A stretch of 45,800 nt of DNA from the NCBI GenBank assembly GCA_020723085.1, contig DYJN01000005.1:48064-93863 (forward strand), given 5' to 3'. Source of the DNA: Arcobacter sp. (lineage in GTDB: Bacteria > Acidobacteriota > Terriglobia > Bryobacterales > Bryobacteraceae). The position numbers and the translations under genes were made by a program. The notes beneath the pieces were generated by a model that made no database searches, was not told the DNA's origin, and was given only the letters and a program-made list of their open reading frames with translations. Each line of letters begins with the position of its first letter. Within the stretch, counting starts at the first letter, position 1. Positions 17,220-23,724 of the stretch are shown here, in pieces.

Positions 17220-17246
17220 TCTTGGTTCGTACCGCTCCTCCACACA

Positions 17247-17282
17247 GGCGCCGGGCGGCCTTCTCCTCCTCCGCCCGGCGCC
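17247..17282. terminator. Strong hairpin between convergent ferredoxin and thioesterase genes
   Basis: GGCGCCGGGCGG (17247-17258) and CCGCCCGGCGCC (17271-17282) form a perfect 12-bp stem with a 12-base pyrimidine-rich loop. On the plus strand GCCTCTTTCATT follows. Its place between two convergent genes makes a bidirectional terminator likely. Confidence 0.7.
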
Positions 17283-17289
17283 GCCTCTT

Positions 17290-17994
17290 TCATTCCGCTA
17301 GGCGATCCCGCCACCACTGCACAGAAACGCACAATCCCTTGGATCCGCTGATCCTCTGAATCACGCGGCGCCCCTGCTCCAGCTTCCAGGTCTCGATCGT
17401 GATCCTGTCCCCAAGCAACGCTTCTCCGATGTAGTCCGCCTGTAGCCGCAGCATCTTGTCCCACCCCGCCAATGTTTCGGCCCAGCCGATGTAGGCGGCA
17501 TTGTTGACGTGCTCGTTGATGTCCAGATCCTCTGCGGCCACTGCGCGGCGGTGCATTTCCGCCGGCGCCGGCGGCGCCTCGGGAATCGCCGTCAACCCGA
17601 TCCGCGTCTCCCGCGCGGGGAAGTCCAGCTCCAGCAGGAACCGCGGCAGGCGGACCGGCCGGCGGCGCTCGAGATCCACCATCAGCCACACTGTCGCCGC
17701 CTCCGCCAGCTTCTCGCCGGCCGCGGAGACGATTTCGAACTCGCGCCAGGCGCGCGCGCCCGCCGTACGGCGTGACGGCCAGGTGATCACTTCCAACGGT
17801 TCCTCAGGCTCGGGCCAGCGGCTCGCTGCCAGCCCGAACTGCGCCAGCATCCATGCACGGCCTTCGGCGCGCAGCGCCTCGATCCCCACCCCGAGCCTGG
17901 CCGCGTGAATTCCTGCAGCCTGCTCCAGAAGCCGCGCCATTGCTGCGGGTCCGCGCCCGTCCGCCCGGCACGCGATGCGGCAGGTCAGCTCCAC
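17290..17994 (-). CDS. Acyl-ACP thioesterase
   Basis: The enzyme hydrolyses acyl-acyl carrier protein to free fatty acid. The 234-residue product has the tandem hot-dog layout of the bacterial acyl-ACP thioesterase (FatA/FatB-like) family: an N-terminal hot-dog with AWMLAQFGLAASRWPEPEEP and VITWPSRRTAGARAWREFEI, and a C-terminal one holding DLDINEHVNNAAYIGWAE. H162 and N164 in that block correspond to the conserved catalytic-site motif. TIETWKLEQGRR near the end is also family-like. The ATG lies six bases downstream of the yqeY stop codon, so the two are probably one operon. Chain-length preference is unknown. Confidence 0.85.
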   Translation of the reverse strand: MELTCRIACRADGRGPAAMARLLEQAAGIHAARLGVGIEALRAEGRAWMLAQFGLAASRWPEPEEPLEVITWPSRRTAGARAWREFEIVSAAGEKLAEAATVWLMVDLERRRPVRLPRFLLELDFPARETRIGLTAIPEAPPAPAEMHRRAVAAEDLDINEHVNNAAYIGWAETLAGWDKMLRLQADYIGEALLGDRITIETWKLEQGRRVIQRISGSKGLCVSVQWWRDRLAE

Positions 17995-18000
17995 GGCCGT

Positions 18001-18447
18001 TCAGCCCAGCCGCGCCTTCACCAGGTCGCTGAGCCGCTTGCCGTCGATTCGCTTGCCCGCCAGCTTCGCCCGCGCCGCGGCGATCACCTGCCCCATCTGC
18101 TTCGCGCTCGCCGCCCCCGTCTCGCCGAGCGCCGCCGCCACCGCGGCGGCCATCTCTTCCTCGGTGGCCGGGGCCGGCATGTAGCCTTCGATCAGCTTCA
18201 TCTCGGCCTCTTCTTTCTCCGCCAGCTCAGGCCGCCCGCCCTGCCGGTACAGCTCGGCGGCGTCCTTCCGCTGCTTGATCAGAGAGTTCAGGACCTTCAA
18301 CTCGGCGGCCTCGTCGAGCGCCTTCATGGAGTCCACTTTCTCTTTCATCAGCGCCGCTTTCATCATCCGGAGCGTGGACAGCCGGGCCTCGTCGCGGGCT
18401 CTCATGGCCTCCGCCATGTCTTTTTGAAGCTGATCGAGAAGCGCCAT
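18001..18447 (-). CDS. yqeY: GatB/YqeY domain protein
   Basis: This 148-residue stand-alone YqeY protein is related to the tail domain of GatB, the amidotransferase that makes Gln-tRNA or Asn-tRNA. Its own role, perhaps tRNA binding, is not established. Seen: MALLDQLQKDMAEAMRARDEARLSTLRMM at the N-terminus (typical of the family), IKQRKDAAELYRQGGRPELA, EKEEAEMKLIEGYMP and the C-terminal GQVIAAARAKL with GKRIDGKRLSDLVK. The length is normal (about 150). A weak -10 (CAGGAT) ends seven bases before the ATG. It is the first gene of the pair with the thioesterase and is divergent from the aminotransferase gene (45 bases apart). Confidence 0.92.
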   Translation of the reverse strand: MALLDQLQKDMAEAMRARDEARLSTLRMMKAALMKEKVDSMKALDEAAELKVLNSLIKQRKDAAELYRQGGRPELAEKEEAEMKLIEGYMPAPATEEEMAAAVAAALGETGAASAKQMGQVIAAARAKLAGKRIDGKRLSDLVKARLG

Positions 18448-18460
18448 CTCTGGTATCCTG

Positions 18461-18466
18461 TAAACT
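18461..18466 (+). promoter_or_regulatory. -10-like hexamer TAAACT of the serine operon
   Basis: TAAACT lies 26 bases before ATG 18493, between the divergent yqeY and aminotransferase genes. Confidence 0.4.
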
Positions 18467-18492
18467 TATTTCTCCCTGATTTTCCCACAGCC

Positions 18493-19650
18493 ATGCATGT
18501 CAAGAAGCAACGACTCCTCACCCCAGGGCCGACGCCTCTGCTGCCTCGCGCCCTGCACGCCATGATGGCGTCCGACATTCATCATCGGACGCAGGACTTC
18601 ATCCAGTTATATCCGCGCGTGCTCGCCGGTCTCAAAGAGGTCTTCGGCACGCAGAACGATGTCCTCATCACCGTCAGCTCCGGCACCGGCGCGATGGAAG
18701 CCGCGGTCTCCAACTTCTTTAGTGAAGGCGACACGGTGGTCGTGCTGTCCGCCGGGAAGTTCGGCGAGCGTTGGGCGGAGCTGGCCAGAGCCTACCGCCT
18801 GAACGCTGTCGTGTTGACAGCCGAATACGGAGACGTCGTCAGCCCTGAGCGCGTCGCTCAGGCGCTCGAAGAAAATCCGGACGCCAAAGGCGTCTTCTTC
18901 CAGGCTTCGGAAACCTCCACCGGCGCCGCCCACGACGTACGCTCGATCGGCGGGATCGTCAAGCAGACCCAGGCGCTCTGCATCGTAGACGCGATCACCG
19001 GGCTCGGCACCATGCCTCTCGACATCGACGGCTGGGGGCTCGACGTCGTCATCGGCGGCTCGCAGAAAGCGTTCATGATCCCTCCCGGTCTCGCCTTCCT
19101 CAGCGTCAGCCCGAAAGCCTGGGCGCAGGGCGAAACCGCGCGGCTGCCGCGCATGTACTTCGACCTGAAACGCGAAAAGAAAATGGCCGCCAAGGGCGAA
19201 AGCGCCTGGACTCCCAACGTGAGCCATATCCTCGCCCTCGCCGAAGCTCTTGCCTACATCAAGCAGCTCGGCATGGCAAAGCTCATCGAAAACGCGCAGT
19301 CGCTGGCCCGCGCCACCCGCGCCGCCGCCGTCGAACTCGGCCTCGAACTGTTCGCTCCCGGCTCGCCGTCTTCTTCCGTCACCGCCATCAAGGCCCCCGC
19401 CGGCATGGATTCGGGCGAGATCGTCAAGGCGTTCCGCAACCAGTTCGGCTCGATCATCGCCAACGGCCAGGGCACGATGAAAGGCAGGATCTTCCGCATC
19501 GCGCACCTTGGCTACTTCGACTTCGCCGACCTGTTCGCCGTCGTCGCCGAACTCGAGCTCATCCTGCATCAGAAGGGACTGCCGGTCAGTCTCGGCCAGG
19601 GCGTGGCTGCCGTGCAGCGGACGTATCTGGAGGCCCTGAACGGGAAGTAG
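18493..19650 (+). CDS. Class V aminotransferase (alanine-glyoxylate / serine-pyruvate family)
   Basis: This 385-residue PLP-dependent enzyme is of the alanine:glyoxylate/serine:pyruvate aminotransferase type. Seen: LLTPGPTPLLPRAL at the N-terminus, TVSSGTGAMEAAVSNFF (cofactor phosphate-binding loop), IVDAITGLGTMPLDID with the conserved D166, and GGSQKAFMIPPGLAF, where K192 should bind PLP. It stops two bases before the serA start, so the genes are translationally close. The context indicates serine metabolism: it may serve as the phosphohydroxypyruvate transaminase in place of SerC, or use serine and glyoxylate. This is inference from the neighbour, not from active-site residues. Confidence 0.88.
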   Translation: MHVKKQRLLTPGPTPLLPRALHAMMASDIHHRTQDFIQLYPRVLAGLKEVFGTQNDVLITVSSGTGAMEAAVSNFFSEGDTVVVLSAGKFGERWAELARAYRLNAVVLTAEYGDVVSPERVAQALEENPDAKGVFFQASETSTGAAHDVRSIGGIVKQTQALCIVDAITGLGTMPLDIDGWGLDVVIGGSQKAFMIPPGLAFLSVSPKAWAQGETARLPRMYFDLKREKKMAAKGESAWTPNVSHILALAEALAYIKQLGMAKLIENAQSLARATRAAAVELGLELFAPGSPSSSVTAIKAPAGMDSGEIVKAFRNQFGSIIANGQGTMKGRIFRIAHLGYFDFADLFAVVAELELILHQKGLPVSLGQGVAAVQRTYLEALNGK

Positions 19651-19652
19651 CC

Positions 19653-21245
19653 ATGAAGATCCTCGTCGCCGAACCGATGTCGCCTGCGGCGCTCGATCTG
19701 CTGCGCCGCCAGCCGGGTTTCGAAGTGATCGAGTCCAATCCCAAAGAGTACGAGCAGCACCTCGGCGATTGCGAGGCCATGCTCGTGCGCAGCGCCGTCA
19801 AGGTCAAGGCGGAAACGCTCGCCAAGGCCCCCCGCCTCCGCGTGATCGGCCGCGCCGGCGTCGGCGTTGACAACGTCGACCTCGCCGCCGCCACCTCCGC
19901 CGGCGTGCTCGTCATGAACACCCCCGGCGGCAACGCCGTCAGCGTCGCCGAACACACCCTCGCGCTCATGCTCGCTCTTGCCCGCATGATCCCCGAGGCC
20001 AACGCCTCCACCCGCGCCGGCAAGTGGGAGAAGAAGAAATTCCTCGGCAACGAACTGCGCGGCAAGACGCTCGGCATCGTCGGCCTTGGCAACATCGGGC
20101 AGGAAGTGGTGCGCCGCGCGCGCGGTTTCGAGATGCGCGTCATCGCTTCGGACCCCTACGTCAATCCGGTCACCGCCGCCGATCTCGGCGTGGAGTTGCT
20201 GCCTTTCGATAAGCTCGCCGCCCAGTCCGACTACATCAGCCTCCATGTGGCTCTCACCCCCGAGACGCGCCGCATGATCAACGCCCAGTCGATCGCCCGC
20301 ATGAAACCCGGTGTCCGAATCATCAACTGCGCCCGCGGCGAGCTGATCGACCAGGACGCCCTCAGGGAGGCGCTTGTCTCCGGCAAAGTGGCCGGTGCGG
20401 GCCTCGACGTCTTCTCTCCCGAGCCCCTCCCGGAAGGCCATCCACTGCTCTCGGCGCCCAATCTGATCGCCACCCCGCACATCGCCGGCTCCACCGAAGA
20501 GGCGCAGGAGATCGTCGGCATCCGCATCGTCGAACAGCTTGTCGAGTACCTCCTGCACGGCATCGCCATCAATGCGGTCAACATGCCCGCCGTCGCGCCC
20601 GAGCAGTACCGCGCCATCAGCCCTTACATCGAACTCGCGGAACGGCTGGGCCGCTTCGCCGCCTTCGTCGCCCCGGACAACCCGCAGGCTGTGCGCATCA
20701 CCTACCGCGGGCGCATCGCCGATCTGAACACCAACCTGCTCCGCAACTCCGCCCTCGCCGGCGTGCTCAGCCGCAGCCTCGCCGCGCGAGCCAATCTCGT
20801 CAACGCCATGCAGCTCGCATCGCAGCGCAACCTCACCGTCACGGAAGCGCACCAGCCGCGCGGCGGCGCCACCGATTCCATCCAGATCGAGATCATCGCC
20901 CCTGCCAGCGCCACTTCCGTCACCGGCGGCGTCATCATGGACAAGCCGCGCCTGTTGTCCATCGACGGCATCCCGGTCGAGATCACGCTCGCCGGGCGCC
21001 TCATCTACATGCGCAACATCGACGTGCCCGGCGTCATCGGTCACGTCGGCGGCATCCTCGGCCGGAACCAGATCAACATCGCCAACTTCTCGCTTGGCCG
21101 CCAGGAGGCGCCCCCAGCACAGGGCAAGCCTCTGGAAGCTGTGGCCCTCGTCGAGGTCGACACCCCTGTCAGCGAGGCGGTCCTCAGCCAACTGTGCGGC
21201 CACCCCGCCGTTCGCCTCGCCGTGATCGTCGAGCCCGGCGGGTAG
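19653..21245 (+). CDS. serA: D-3-phosphoglycerate dehydrogenase
   Basis: SerA oxidises 3-phosphoglycerate to 3-phosphohydroxypyruvate with NAD, the first step of serine synthesis. The 530-residue product is the long bacterial form. An N-terminal substrate domain (MKILVAEPMSPAALDLL, IGRAGVGVDNVDLAAA) leads into a Rossmann fold (GIVGLGNIGQEV, residues 141-152), the catalytic INCARGELID and ATPHIAGSTEEAQE, an intervening domain (about 320-450), and a C-terminal ACT domain (VPGVIGHVGGILGRNQINIANFSLGR) that usually binds serine for feedback control. It follows the aminotransferase by two bases. A hairpin follows 25 bases after the stop codon. Confidence 0.95.
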   Translation: MKILVAEPMSPAALDLLRRQPGFEVIESNPKEYEQHLGDCEAMLVRSAVKVKAETLAKAPRLRVIGRAGVGVDNVDLAAATSAGVLVMNTPGGNAVSVAEHTLALMLALARMIPEANASTRAGKWEKKKFLGNELRGKTLGIVGLGNIGQEVVRRARGFEMRVIASDPYVNPVTAADLGVELLPFDKLAAQSDYISLHVALTPETRRMINAQSIARMKPGVRIINCARGELIDQDALREALVSGKVAGAGLDVFSPEPLPEGHPLLSAPNLIATPHIAGSTEEAQEIVGIRIVEQLVEYLLHGIAINAVNMPAVAPEQYRAISPYIELAERLGRFAAFVAPDNPQAVRITYRGRIADLNTNLLRNSALAGVLSRSLAARANLVNAMQLASQRNLTVTEAHQPRGGATDSIQIEIIAPASATSVTGGVIMDKPRLLSIDGIPVEITLAGRLIYMRNIDVPGVIGHVGGILGRNQINIANFSLGRQEAPPAQGKPLEAVALVEVDTPVSEAVLSQLCGHPAVRLAVIVEPGG

Positions 21246-21270
21246 GGCGGAACGCGGAGTTGCTCCCCGG

Positions 21271-21294
21271 GAGGGCGGATTTATTGCCGCCCTC
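21271..21294 (+). terminator. Hairpin after serA
   Basis: GAGGGCGG (21271-21278) pairs perfectly with CCGCCCTC (21287-21294) around the loop ATTTATTG. No T-run follows, so it is a terminator candidate only. Confidence 0.45.
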
Positions 21295-21307
21295 CGCGGC
21301 CTCGTGT

Positions 21308-21313
21308 TATTCT
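21308..21313 (+). promoter_or_regulatory. Extended -10 element TGT-TATTCT of the RRM gene
   Basis: TATTCT with TGN upstream (21305-21307) would start a leader of about 65 bases for the RRM protein at 21387. Confidence 0.45.
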
Positions 21314-21386
21314 GGAAATGCCTCGTGGACTGCGCTTCATCCATAGAATCAGTCCCAATACCCGACGGAGCTAGCTTCCCATCTCG

Positions 21387-21800
21387 ATGAGTTCAACCGT
21401 ATTCCTCGGTAATCTTCCGCCCTGGGTCACCGCCGACGATATCAAGGCGTGGCTCGAGGCGGAGAACCTGGTGGCCGATTCAGTCAAAGTGATCCGAAAC
21501 CCGGAGACACAGGAGTCCAAAGGCTTCGCCTTCATCGAAGCGCCGAACGAAGAGGAGATGCGCGCCATCATCAAACGTTTCGACCGCGCTCCCCTCGAAG
21601 ACCGCCTGCTGCGTGCCAATCAGGCGCAGCCGCCCAAGGCCAGAGGCGCCCGCCCCTCCGCTCCGCGCTCCCGGCAGAGCCAGGGCGCTCCCGGCGCTCA
21701 GGCTTCGCAGGAGCCCCGAAGGGCTCGAGGCGGCAGAAAGCACCGCAAGCCCAGCGGTCCGCCCAGCGCCTTCGCCGAAGAGCTCGCCAAGGCTCTCTGA
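21387..21800 (+). CDS. RNA-binding protein with one RRM domain
   Basis: The 137-residue protein has a single RNA recognition motif at residues 1-80 and a basic, low-complexity tail. RNP2 is VFLGNL (residues 5-10) and RNP1 is KGFAFIEA (45-52), both with the aromatic residues used for RNA contact. The tail (about 82-137) is rich in Ala, Pro, Arg, Ser and Gln and is probably disordered. Such small RRM proteins are common in cyanobacteria and several other phyla and often respond to cold or regulate mRNA. The leader of about 65 bases may matter for that, but no cold-shock element is evident. GACGGAG lies upstream of the ATG as a distant ribosome binding site. Confidence 0.9.
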   Translation: MSSTVFLGNLPPWVTADDIKAWLEAENLVADSVKVIRNPETQESKGFAFIEAPNEEEMRAIIKRFDRAPLEDRLLRANQAQPPKARGARPSAPRSRQSQGAPGAQASQEPRRARGGRKHRKPSGPPSAFAEELAKAL

Positions 21801-21817
21801 TCTTCCTCCGCCTCCGG

Positions 21818-21843
21818 CCGGCCTCGTTTCTGAACAGGCCCGG
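21818..21843 (+). terminator. Possible terminator after the RRM gene
   Basis: CCGGCCT (21818-21824) pairs with AGGCC-C-GG (21836-21843), with one bulged C. The pyrimidine-rich stretch TTTCCCTTCTTCGTTCTT follows closely. A modest candidate. Confidence 0.35.
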
Positions 21844-21888
21844 GGCGGTTTCCCTTCTTCGTTCTTCCCCCCTGCCCGGGTTCCTTGC

Positions 21889-21894
21889 TATCGT
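21889..21894 (+). promoter_or_regulatory. Extended -10 element TGC-TATCGT of the ROK gene
   Basis: TATCGT with an upstream TGN, 35 bases before the GTG start at 21930. The leader contains AAGGAG. Confidence 0.45.
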
Positions 21895-21929
21895 GGGAAT
21901 TTCCATTTTGCGCACAAGGAGTTCCAACC

Positions 21930-22952
21930 GTGATGCGAGTGGTTGCGGGCGTAGATCTCGGCGGCAATGCCGTCAATTACACTTTCCTGACGGCCGGCGA
22001 GAAGTTCCTCATCGAGTCCCTCTGCGAATATCCGTCCCGTTCTAAAGAAGGCCCGGCGGTCTGCCTCCAGCAGATCCTCGACGGGCTTCAGGTCGCGTTG
22101 AAACAGGCCTCCATCACGATGGATGATGTCGCCGTTGTCGGACTCGACACCCCTGGGCCGGCAAGCGCCGACGGCGTCCTGAGCGCTCGCGGCTCCACGA
22201 ATTTTGTCCACCCCGATTGGGCCGGCTTCGACATCCGCGCCGGTCTCGAGGCCAAAGTGGGCCGCCCTGTCATTTACTTGAACGACGGAAACGCCGGCGC
22301 CCTGTGGGGCCACTTCAACCTCTTCGGTGCGCATTCCGGCGCCACTTCCGTCTCCGCCATCATCGGCACCGGGCTCGGCGGCGGCGTCATCCTCGGTCAG
22401 ACCGTCGTCAAAGGACGCAAAGGGTTCGGCGGTGAACTCGGCCACGTCCTGATCCCTTATCAGAGCATCCCGTTCCTCCAGGGCCTTCACCCCCGCTGCA
22501 ACTGCGGCCGCACCGGAGACCTGGAATCGCTCTGCTCCCTCACCGCGATCGAGGTGAACTACCTGCCTTTCTTCCAGTCCAGATTCCCGGATCACGAACT
22601 CTACCGCATGGGAGACCTGCACAAGGCTGCCAAGCTCGTGCGCGGCCTGGCTGAGAACGGCGACGAACTCTCCCGAGAGATTTTCCGTGGCCAGGCCCAC
22701 GCTCTTGGCCTGTTCTTCGACGAGATGGTGAACACCTTCGACCCCGACGCCCTGATCGTCGGCGGCGGCGCCATCGAGACCGGACCGGAATTCCAGCAGT
22801 GGTTCCTCCGCGAGATCCGCGCCGGGATGCCCGAGCAGCGCGCCGAACAGGCTGACATCCCCATTCACATCATGCCCAACGGAGACACTGCCGGCGCCCG
22901 CGGCGCCGCCATCGAGGCGCTCCGCGTCGCCCGCGAACAGTCCCTTTTGTGA
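21930..22952 (+). CDS. ROK family sugar kinase (glucokinase-like)
   Basis: This 340-residue ROK protein probably phosphorylates glucose or a related sugar with ATP. Seen: VVAGVDLGGNAVNYTFL (phosphate-binding strand), GLDTPGPASADG, YLNDGNAGALWGHFN with the catalytic aspartate, IGTGLGGGVILG, and GGELGHVLIPY. The zinc motif, usually C-x-C-G-x-x-G-C-x-E, reads CNCGRTGDLES (C190-S200), so the third cysteine is Asp 197; a further Cys is at 202. The protein lacks a DNA-binding domain, so it is an enzyme rather than a ROK repressor. GTG 21930 has AAGGAG eight bases upstream; ATG 21933 is the alternative. Confidence 0.85.
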   Translation: MMRVVAGVDLGGNAVNYTFLTAGEKFLIESLCEYPSRSKEGPAVCLQQILDGLQVALKQASITMDDVAVVGLDTPGPASADGVLSARGSTNFVHPDWAGFDIRAGLEAKVGRPVIYLNDGNAGALWGHFNLFGAHSGATSVSAIIGTGLGGGVILGQTVVKGRKGFGGELGHVLIPYQSIPFLQGLHPRCNCGRTGDLESLCSLTAIEVNYLPFFQSRFPDHELYRMGDLHKAAKLVRGLAENGDELSREIFRGQAHALGLFFDEMVNTFDPDALIVGGGAIETGPEFQQWFLREIRAGMPEQRAEQADIPIHIMPNGDTAGARGAAIEALRVAREQSLL

Positions 22953-22984
22953 GCCGCTGGTAACTATTGCGCTGCCGCTTGCGC

Positions 22985-22990
22985 TATTCT
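22985..22990 (+). promoter_or_regulatory. -10-like hexamer TATTCT of the methyltransferase gene
   Basis: TATTCT lies 21 bases before ATG 23012, in the 59-base gap after the ROK gene. Confidence 0.4.
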
Positions 22991-23011
22991 TCAGGAACGG
23001 AAACTGCTGTC

Positions 23012-23602
23012 ATGCTGTCCACTGCCCGATCCCTCAGCCGCGTTGCCATTCTGGCCGTCCTCGCGCTCTCCTCCGCCTTGGCTCAGGCCCCCAAGCCCAA
23101 GCGCACGCCGGATGTCCCCTATGTCCCCACCACCGAGCCCGCCGTCGAGGCGATGCTCAGCTTGGCGAAGGTGACCAAAAACGACGTGGTGTATGACCTC
23201 GGCTGCGGCGACGGCCGCATCGTCGTCACCGCCGCCAGGAAATTCGGCGCCCGCGGCGTCGGCATCGACATCAATCCAGAGCGCATCGCCGAGGCGCGCG
23301 AGAACGCCAGGAAAAACGGCGTCGAGCACCTCGTCAAGTTCATCGAAGGCGATCTGTTCGAAGCCGACATCCACGAGGCTTCCGTTGTCACCCTCTTCCT
23401 GCTGTCCAGCGTCAACCTGAAACTCCGTCCCAAGCTTCTCGCCGAACTCAAGCCCGGCACACGCGTCGTCTCCAATACCTTTGACATGGGCGACTGGAAA
23501 CCGGACAAGGAATTCTCGCTGGACGACAACGGCGAAGGCTCCTACCTCAGCCACAAGTTCTATCTGTGGGTCATCCCGAAGGAGAAGCCGAACCTGAAGT
23601 AG
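23012..23602 (+). CDS. Exported SAM-dependent methyltransferase family protein
   Basis: The 196-residue product has a clear Sec signal peptide (LSRVAILAVLALSSALAQA, cleavage near residue 25), then VPYVPTTEPAVEAML, then a class I methyltransferase core: YDLGCGDGRIVVTAARKFG (SAM-binding loop, D62-G68), VGIDINPERIAEARENA, and FIEGDLFEADIHEASVV. The VPYVPT..VEAML lead-in is conserved in a family of this type, which supports the chosen frame. SAM is not expected outside the cytoplasm, so the substrate and even the activity are open. Only a signal-anchor with a cytoplasmic active site would easily reconcile the two, but the topology of such an N-terminus would place the domain outside. The next gene downstream is convergent. 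Confidence 0.8.
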   Translation: MLSTARSLSRVAILAVLALSSALAQAPKPKRTPDVPYVPTTEPAVEAMLSLAKVTKNDVVYDLGCGDGRIVVTAARKFGARGVGIDINPERIAEARENARKNGVEHLVKFIEGDLFEADIHEASVVTLFLLSSVNLKLRPKLLAELKPGTRVVSNTFDMGDWKPDKEFSLDDNGEGSYLSHKFYLWVIPKEKPNLK

Positions 23603-23724
23603 GCTCGCCGCGCGGTCTCGGCGACACCTGCCGGCCGGGCGCCCCTTCCGGCTGCATGGCGGCGTCCGCCGGATTTGCCCCGGACTCCGTTTCCGGTCGA
23701 ACCGCAGTGGCTCTCCTTCCGGCT

